From positions 1-6,180 of the forward strand of contig JAEYOU010000533.1 in the NCBI GenBank assembly GCA_023411405.1: a DNA stretch of 6,180 bases. Reading direction: 5' to 3'. Below are positions 1 to 4,666 of the stretch, one piece after another; within the stretch, counting starts at the first letter, position 1; every line of letters begins with the position of its first letter. Under the pieces are notes generated by a model. That model was not told the origin of the DNA and did no database searches. It saw nothing but the letters and a program-made list of their open reading frames with translations. The position numbers and the translations under genes are program-made. Source of the DNA: Pseudomonadota bacterium. GTDB taxonomy: Bacteria > Myxococcota > Myxococcia > Myxococcales > Anaeromyxobacteraceae.

Positions 1-422
1 GGGCGGCCGCCCGTGAGCGTCCGGGCGTGCACCCACGCGCAGCGCGTGCCGGCGGGGAGCGCCGCCTCCGGGCCGAACAGCGCCTCGCGCGAGAGCACGA
101 CCGTCTCCGCGGCGAGGTGCGCGCCGACCTCGTCTGCGCTGGCGCCGTGGTTCACGAGGAGCGATGGGCGCTCCGCCGCCCACAGCTCGGCCGCCTCGTG
201 CAGCGCCCCCCGCGCCGCCTCCTCGAAGCGCGCGCCCTTGCCGTTCGTCACCTGGAGGACGTGCCCGTCCGGCCGCACGGCGCTCGCCACCTCCACTCCG
301 GTCCGATCGAGGCCGGTGAGCCGCGCGATCCGGGTCACCCCCAGCGCGCGCGCGAGGCCGCGCGCCGTCCGGTCGCCGGAGCGTCCGCGGTCATCCCCAA
401 GCAGGCGAGGGTCGGCGCGCAT
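1..422 (-). CDS. YcaO-family protein, N-terminal part (C-terminus lies beyond the left edge)
   Basis: Reading the minus strand from the ATG at 422-420 gives 140 open codons to the window edge. The segment at residues 37-63 (TGLDRTGVEVASAVRPDG, then VTNGKG) matches the signature N-terminal stretch of YcaO proteins, usually TGLDR-hGIPV-AVRP followed by (S)xGKG. It continues with an ExxE pair (E76, E79), the position where the family binds ATP-magnesium, and a W-V-x-x-x-x-LTGGRP segment (130-141) like the usual WV-G-x-L-TGxPV. YcaO enzymes activate peptide amide carbonyls with ATP to make azolines, thioamides or amidines; E. coli YcaO instead supports ribosomal protein S12 methylthiolation. Which applies here cannot be decided, because the ATP-binding second half and any partner are outside the window. 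A weak AAGG lies 5 nt before the start. The residue after E79 is Leu, where many members have Arg. The gene is divergent from the peptidase at 488. Confidence 0.8.
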   Translation of the reverse strand, partial: MRADPRLLGDDRGRSGDRTARGLARALGVTRIARLTGLDRTGVEVASAVRPDGHVLQVTNGKGARFEEAARGALHEAAELWAAERPSLLVNHGASADEVGAHLAAETVVLSREALFGPEAALPAGTRCAWVHARTLTGGR

Positions 423-429
423 CGCAGCC

Positions 430-437
430 TTATATGG
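430..437. promoter_or_regulatory. A/T-rich promoter-like patch between divergent genes
   Basis: TTATATGG stands out in very GC-rich sequence within the 65-bp gap between the divergent YcaO and peptidase genes. On the plus strand TATATG (431-436) could be a -10 element, with a leader of about 45 nt before the GTG at 488. On the minus strand the same patch reads TATAAG (434-429). That would start transcription almost at the YcaO ATG, giving a nearly leaderless message. I see no convincing -35 for either direction. The plus-strand reading is the more natural one. Confidence 0.35.
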
Positions 438-476
438 CGTCCAGGCGCCTCGGACTACAGGCTCGAGGCCCCTCCC

Positions 477-481
477 AGAGG
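477..481 (+). promoter_or_regulatory. Ribosome-binding site deciding the peptidase GTG start
   Basis: AGAGG, followed by a 6-nt spacer and GTG at 488-490. The alternative in-frame ATG at 434 has nothing comparable upstream, so this site supports the shorter protein. Confidence 0.6.
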
Positions 482-487
482 TCCAAC

Positions 488-1894
488 GTGCTCGACTCCG
501 ACGTAGCGCTCGCCCTCGCCCACCTCGAGAAGAACCAGGCCAACTACCTCGACGAGCTCCGCCGCCTGGTGCGGATCCCGAGCGTCTCCTTCGAGGGCTT
601 CCCGGAGCGGGAGGTGGCGCGGAGCGCCGAGGCGGTGGCCGAGCTGCTGCGGCGGCGCGGGTTCGAGGACGTCGAGGTGCTCACGCTGGAGGGCGCGCAC
701 CCGTACGTCTACGGCGAGCGGATCGAGGACCCGTCCGCCCCGACGCTCCTCCTCTACGCGCACCACGACGTGCAGCCCGCCGGCGACGCGGACGCCTGGC
801 GCTCGCCGCCGTTCGAGCCGACCGAGCGGGAGGGCCGCCTCTACGGCCGCGGCACGGCCGACGACAAGGCGGGCATCCTCGTCCACGCCGCGGCGGTGGA
901 CGCGTGGCTCCGCGGCGCGAAGCGGCTCCCGCTCAACGTGAAGCTCGTCGTCGAGGGCGAGGAGGAGACGGGCTCCGAGCACCTCGCCGCGTTCCTCGAG
1001 AAGCACCGGGCGCGCCTCGGCGCGGACGCGATGGTGCTCACGGACACGGGCAACGTGGCCGTGGGCGTCCCCTCGATCACGGTGGCGCTCCGGGGGCTCG
1101 TGACCGTGGACGTCGAGGTCCGGTCGCTCGACCAGAGCGTGCACTCCGGCATGTGGGGCGGGCCCGTCCCCGACCCGGCCATGGCGCTCGCGAAGATGCT
1201 CGCCGGCCTCGTGGACGCGGACGGCCGGATGACCATCCCGGGGATCTACGATCAGGTCCGGCCGCTGACCCGCGAGCAGCGGGCGGCCATCGAGGCGCTG
1301 CCCGTCTCGGTGGAGGACTTCCGGCGGCTCGCGCGGCTCCGGCCCGGCGCGAAGCTCCTGGGCCCCGGCCACCCGGTGGAGGTCAACTGGTGGCACCCTT
1401 CGCTCACCGTGAACGCGATCCAGGCGTCCTCGCGGCGGGACGCGCGCAACATCGTGAACGACGCGGCGTGGGCGCGGGTCGGCATCCGGCTCGTCGCCGA
1501 CATGGATCCGGCGCTCGCCCGGGACGCGCTCGTGCGCGCGCTCGAGGCGGCGGTGCCGTGGGGCCTCGAGCTCTCCACGCGGAGCGAGGTGGCCGGGCGT
1601 GCGTGGAGCACCGACGTCTCGCACCCTGCCTTCGCGGCAGCCCTGCGCGCGCTCGAGCACGGGTTCGGTCGGCCCGCGCTGGCGATCGGCTGCGGCGGAT
1701 CGATCGGCTTCGTGGAGCCGTTCGCCCGCGCCCTGGGCGGGGTGCCGGCCCTGCTCATCGGGGTCGAGGACCCGGCGTCCAACCCCCACTCCGAGAACGA
1801 GAGCTTGCATCTCGGCGATTTTCACAAGGCGATCCGCAGCGCCATCCACCTGTACTCCGAGCTCTCCTCGACCCTCCGCCCCGCGCGCGCCTAA
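488..1894 (+). CDS. M20-family metallopeptidase (CNDP-like dipeptidase), complete
   Basis: A 468-residue zinc-dependent aminoacyl-peptide hydrolase, cytoplasmic, with no signal peptide visible. Family M20 motifs occur in order. HHD at 92-94 gives first metal ligand H92, with D94 supporting it. GRGTADDKAG at 120-129 gives the likely bridging D125. EGEEETGS at 156-163 gives likely catalytic base E159 and ligand E160. LTDTG holds ligand D186, HSGMWGG at 219-225 is the dimerisation-domain histidine that completes the partner's active site, and NPHSENES gives C-terminal ligand H434. The order and spacing resemble carnosinase/cytosolic nonspecific dipeptidases more than ArgE or DapE, so a dipeptidase role is likely but the substrate is unknown. 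I chose GTG 488 because AGAGG (477-481) sits 6 nt upstream; the in-frame ATG at 434 has no ribosome-binding site and would add 18 residues unlike the family. The family's usual length is about 450-475. It is followed by its own gap, so it is probably monocistronic. Confidence 0.93.
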   Translation: MLDSDVALALAHLEKNQANYLDELRRLVRIPSVSFEGFPEREVARSAEAVAELLRRRGFEDVEVLTLEGAHPYVYGERIEDPSAPTLLLYAHHDVQPAGDADAWRSPPFEPTEREGRLYGRGTADDKAGILVHAAAVDAWLRGAKRLPLNVKLVVEGEEETGSEHLAAFLEKHRARLGADAMVLTDTGNVAVGVPSITVALRGLVTVDVEVRSLDQSVHSGMWGGPVPDPAMALAKMLAGLVDADGRMTIPGIYDQVRPLTREQRAAIEALPVSVEDFRRLARLRPGAKLLGPGHPVEVNWWHPSLTVNAIQASSRRDARNIVNDAAWARVGIRLVADMDPALARDALVRALEAAVPWGLELSTRSEVAGRAWSTDVSHPAFAAALRALEHGFGRPALAIGCGGSIGFVEPFARALGGVPALLIGVEDPASNPHSENESLHLGDFHKAIRSAIHLYSELSSTLRPARA

Positions 1895-1927
1895 AGCGTT
1901 CGAGTAGGCCCGGGATCGGGGCGAGGT

Positions 1928-1933
1928 TATGAT
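1928..1933 (+). promoter_or_regulatory. Candidate -10 element of the phosphorylase promoter
   Basis: TATGAT differs from the TATAAT consensus at one position and lies in the gap before the phosphorylase, 63 nt ahead of its ATG. No good -35 hexamer is found 16-18 nt upstream, so an activator or a different sigma factor would be needed if it is used. Transcription would begin near 1939-1941, at the left edge of the palindrome at 1939-1952. Confidence 0.4.
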
Positions 1934-1938
1934 GACGT

Positions 1939-1952
1939 GTCACGCGCGTGAC
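1939..1952. promoter_or_regulatory. Perfect 14-bp palindrome, possible operator before the phosphorylase gene
   Basis: GTCACGC is followed directly by its reverse complement GCGTGAC, with no mismatch or spacer. It starts 5 bp after the TATGAT hexamer and so would cover the expected transcription start, a usual place for a repressor site. No regulator can be named from the sequence. A 14-bp palindrome is uncommon by chance, but its all-GC core lowers the surprise in this composition. Confidence 0.4.
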
Positions 1953-1955
1953 CGT

Positions 1956-1971
1956 CCGGGCCGTCGCCCGG
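1956..1971 (+). other. Short GC hairpin in the phosphorylase leader
   Basis: CCGGGC, a 4-nt loop (CGTC) and GCCCGG form a perfect 6-bp stem that ends 9 nt before the GGGAGG ribosome-binding site. No T tract follows, so it is not a standard terminator of the peptidase gene. It may be a 5' leader stem or a chance product of the base composition. Confidence 0.3.
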
Positions 1972-1980
1972 CGAGCGCGT

Positions 1981-1986
1981 GGGAGG
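1981..1986 (+). promoter_or_regulatory. Ribosome-binding site deciding the phosphorylase ATG start
   Basis: GGGAGG followed by a 10-nt spacer and ATG at 1997. The longer in-frame alternative, GTG at 1979, overlaps the region of this site and lacks one of its own. ATG 1997 is therefore preferred, although the spacer is slightly long. Confidence 0.6.
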
Positions 1987-1996
1987 GACACGGTTC

Positions 1997-4519
1997 ATGG
2001 CGACCCCCAAGAAGCAGACCGCGGCGCGTGGGGCGGAGGCGCTGGCGCTCGAACGCGCGCGCGAGCTGCCCAACTCACGCACCTCGGGGGACGCCGACCT
2101 CCTGAAGCGGGCGTTCGCGGACCACCTCCAGTACTCGCAGGGCAAGGACGAGCACTCCGCCACCGCCCTCGACCGGTACTTCGCCGTCGCCTACACGGTG
2201 CGGGACCGGATGATGCGCCGCTGGATCACCACCCAGCAGCGCTACTACAGGCAGGACGCGAAGCGGGTCTACTATCTCTCGCTCGAGTTCCTGATGGGCA
2301 AGGCGCTCGAGAACAACCTGCTCAACCTCGGGCTGTACGAGAACATGCGGTCGGCCCTCTCCGACCTGGGGCTCGACGTCGCGGACCTGCTCACGCAGGA
2401 GCCGGACGCCGGCCTCGGCAACGGCGGCCTGGGTCGCCTCGCCGCCTGCTTCCTCGACTCGCTCGCGACGCTGTCGATCCCTGCGTACGGGCAGGGCATC
2501 CGCTACGAGTTCGGCATCTTCGACCAGGAGATCCGGAACGGCTACCAGGTGGAGCGTCCGGAGGAGTGGCTCCGGTTCGGCAGCGCCTGGGAGATCCCGC
2601 GCCCGGAGTCGATCGTCCCGGTCTCCTTCTACGGCCGCACCGAGCACGGCACCGACGAGCGCGGCAAGATCAAGGTCCGCTGGGTGGACGCGCGCCACGT
2701 GCTGGGCATGCCGTACGACGTGCCCATCGCCGGGTACCGGAACGACACGGTCAACACGCTCCGGCTCTGGCGCGCCCGCGCCTCCCAGGAGCTCGACCTC
2801 GCCGACTTCAACGCCGGCGACTACCTCTCCGCGGTCGAGGACAAGGATCTCTCCGAGAGCATCTCCAAGGTGCTCTACCCGAACGACCTCACGGTGATGG
2901 GCAAGGAGCTGCGGCTCCAGCAGCAGTACTTCTTCGTCTCCTGCGCCATCCACGACATCGTGAACCGCTACCTCAAGGTCCACGACGGGTTCCGCGAGTT
3001 CCCGGACAAGGTCGCGATCCAGATGAACGACACCCACCCGGCCGTGGCGGTGGCCGAGCTCATGCGCGTGCTCGTGGACGAGCACGGGCTGGAGTGGGAC
3101 GACGCCTGGGAACTCGGGCGCGCGACGTTCGGGTACACGAACCACACGCTCATGCCCGAGGCGCTGGAGCGGTGGTCCGTGGACCTGTTCGGCCGCGTCC
3201 TCCCGCGGCACCTCGAGATCATCTACGAGGTGAACAAGCGGTTCCTCGAGGGCGTGCGCGCCGCGCGGAGGGCCGACGAGGGCGCGATCTCCCGCATGAG
3301 CATCATCGAGGAGGGCATGCCGAAGCAGGTGCGGATGGCCAACCTCGCCGTCGTGGGCGCGCACTCGGTGAACGGCGTCGCCGCGCTGCACACCGAGCTC
3401 CTGAAGAAGGAGCTGTTCCGCGACTTCCACCGCCTCTGGCCGGAGAAGTTCAACAACAAGACGAACGGCGTCACGCTGCGCCGCTGGCTCCTCCAGGCGA
3501 ACCCCGGCCTGGCGCGCACGCTCGACGCGGCGGTCGGGCCGGGCTGGGTGACCGACGCCACGGAGCTCCGGCGCCTCGAGCCCTACGCGGACGACGCCGC
3601 CTTCCGCGAGACCTTCCGGAGGGTGAAGCGGGAGAACAAGGCCAGGCTGGCGGAGATCGTGCGGGCGGAGAACGGCATCTCGCTCGACCTCGACTCGATC
3701 TTCGACGTCCAGGTGAAGCGGCTCCACGAGTACAAGCGCCAGCTCCTGAACATCCTGCGCGTGGCCTCCGAGTACCTCCGCATGAAGGAGGACCGGAGCT
3801 ACGATCCGTACCCCCGGAGCTACCTCTTCGGCGCCAAGGCGGCCCCCGGGTACGCCATGGCCAAGTGGATCATCAAGCTCATCAACGCGGTGGGCGACGT
3901 GGTGAACCACGACGTCGACGTGCGCGGCCGGATCACGGTGGCCTTCCTCAAGAACTACCGGGTCTCCCTGGCGGAGCGGATCTTCCCCGCCTCCGAGGTC
4001 TCCGAGCAGATCTCCACCGCGGGCAAGGAGGCGTCCGGCACGGGCAACATGAAATTCGCCCTCAACGGCGCGCTGACCGTGGGTACGCTCGACGGCGCGA
4101 ACGTGGAGATCCGCGAGGAGGTCGGGCCGGAGAACTTCTTCCTCTTCGGCCTCACCGTCGAGGGCGTGAACGCGCTCCGGAAGCGCGGGTACGATCCGTG
4201 GGAGTGGTACCGGAACGACCGCCGCCTCAAGCAGGTGATCGACGCCCTCGCGTCCGGCGTCTTCTCGCCCGGGGAGCCGGGGCTCTTCCGCCCCGTGGTC
4301 GAGTCGCTCCTCAACGGCGGCGACCCGTACCTCGTGCTCGCCGACTTCGCCGCCTACTGCGCCTGCCAGGACGAGGTCGAGAAGGCGTACCGGGATCCGA
4401 CCCGCTGGAACCGGATGGCGGTCCTCAACGTCGCCCGGACCGGGAAGTTCTCGTCCGACCGGACGATCCAGCAGTACGCGGACGACATCTGGCGGGTGCA
4501 GGCGGTGAAGGCGGAGTAG
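1997..4519 (+). CDS. glgP: Glycogen/alpha-glucan phosphorylase, complete
   Basis: An 840-residue GT35 phosphorylase that cleaves alpha-1,4-glucan with phosphate to release glucose-1-phosphate, using pyridoxal phosphate; cytosolic. Conserved blocks appear in order: RVYYLSLEFLMGKALENN (90-107), GNGGLGRLAACFLDSLATL (141-159), YGQGIRYEFGIF (164-175), QMNDTHPAVAVAELMR (342-357), NHTLMPEALE (382-391), the PEKFNNKTNGVTLRRWL block, VQVKRLHEYKRQLLN, and EASGTGNMKFALNG with the cofactor lysine at K686. The following LTVGTLDGANVEI is also intact. Length fits the family (roughly 800-840), with a Lys/Ala-rich N-terminal extension of about 25 residues. It cannot be separated from maltodextrin phosphorylase (MalP) by motifs alone. 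No other glycogen gene (glgA, glgB, glgC, glgX) adjoins it here, so it appears to be a stand-alone unit with its own leader and a hairpin after the stop. Confidence 0.97.
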   Translation: MATPKKQTAARGAEALALERARELPNSRTSGDADLLKRAFADHLQYSQGKDEHSATALDRYFAVAYTVRDRMMRRWITTQQRYYRQDAKRVYYLSLEFLMGKALENNLLNLGLYENMRSALSDLGLDVADLLTQEPDAGLGNGGLGRLAACFLDSLATLSIPAYGQGIRYEFGIFDQEIRNGYQVERPEEWLRFGSAWEIPRPESIVPVSFYGRTEHGTDERGKIKVRWVDARHVLGMPYDVPIAGYRNDTVNTLRLWRARASQELDLADFNAGDYLSAVEDKDLSESISKVLYPNDLTVMGKELRLQQQYFFVSCAIHDIVNRYLKVHDGFREFPDKVAIQMNDTHPAVAVAELMRVLVDEHGLEWDDAWELGRATFGYTNHTLMPEALERWSVDLFGRVLPRHLEIIYEVNKRFLEGVRAARRADEGAISRMSIIEEGMPKQVRMANLAVVGAHSVNGVAALHTELLKKELFRDFHRLWPEKFNNKTNGVTLRRWLLQANPGLARTLDAAVGPGWVTDATELRRLEPYADDAAFRETFRRVKRENKARLAEIVRAENGISLDLDSIFDVQVKRLHEYKRQLLNILRVASEYLRMKEDRSYDPYPRSYLFGAKAAPGYAMAKWIIKLINAVGDVVNHDVDVRGRITVAFLKNYRVSLAERIFPASEVSEQISTAGKEASGTGNMKFALNGALTVGTLDGANVEIREEVGPENFFLFGLTVEGVNALRKRGYDPWEWYRNDRRLKQVIDALASGVFSPGEPGLFRPVVESLLNGGDPYLVLADFAAYCACQDEVEKAYRDPTRWNRMAVLNVARTGKFSSDRTIQQYADDIWRVQAVKAE

Positions 4520-4523
4520 GGCG

Positions 4524-4541
4524 AGCGCCCGGGACGGCGCT
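4524..4541 (+). terminator. Hairpin just after the phosphorylase stop, weak terminator candidate
   Basis: AGCGCC, a 6-nt loop and GGCGCT give a perfect 6-bp stem starting 5 nt after the TAG stop. The sequence after it (GGGGAGGACG) has no T run, so it is not a canonical intrinsic terminator. It could protect the 3' end or work with Rho. Confidence 0.35.
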
Positions 4542-4610
4542 GGGGAGGACGCACCTCGCCGGGAGCGCGCCGCTGCGCGGCACGGACGATCGGTCAAGGG
4601 CTCCGGGGCC

Positions 4611-4638
4611 GGGCGGCCGTGGTATATGGTGGCCGCCC
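4611..4638. promoter_or_regulatory. Inverted repeat with 8-bp arms enclosing a -10-like TATATG
   Basis: GGGCGGCC (4611-4618) and GGCCGCCC (4631-4638) are exact reverse complements, separated by 12 nt that contain TATATG at 4623-4628. The centre of symmetry falls on the A/T patch. If TATATG is the -10 of the downstream gene, transcription would start near 4635 with a leader of about 32 nt, and the dyad would be a DNA site overlapping the core promoter rather than a transcribed hairpin. A protein binding both arms would occlude RNA polymerase. No clear -35 is visible; GGTCAA at 4592-4597 is too distant and poor. Confidence 0.4.
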
Positions 4639-4653
4639 TGGACGTCGCGTCCC

Positions 4654-4660
4654 GGGGGAG
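4654..4660 (+). promoter_or_regulatory. Ribosome-binding site of the membrane/ankyrin gene
   Basis: GGGGGAG with a 6-nt spacer before ATG at 4667-4669. It supports this start for a gene that is otherwise open-ended on the right. Confidence 0.6.
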
Positions 4661-4666
4661 CCGCTC

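Noticed and set aside
443..469. Palindrome AGGCGCCT (443-450) and inverted repeat GCCTCG/CGAGGC (447-452 and 464-469) in the divergent gap
   Set aside because: Short, GC-only and overlapping each other. Repeats of this size are expected often in DNA of this composition.
434..487. Upstream ATG extension of the peptidase by 18 residues
   Set aside because: No Shine-Dalgarno before ATG 434, the extra residues are unlike the family, and the ATG overlaps the promoter-like A/T patch. GTG 488 has AGAGG at proper spacing.
13..1932. 639-residue plus-strand frame across the YcaO and peptidase genes
   Set aside because: Low-complexity Arg/Ala/Pro product with no motif, spanning two genes recognised in other frames and strands.
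4569..4581. Stem GCCGC/GCGGC with a 3-nt loop as a second terminator after the phosphorylase
   Set aside because: Only 5 bp, with no T tract and no conserved position; not enough to call.
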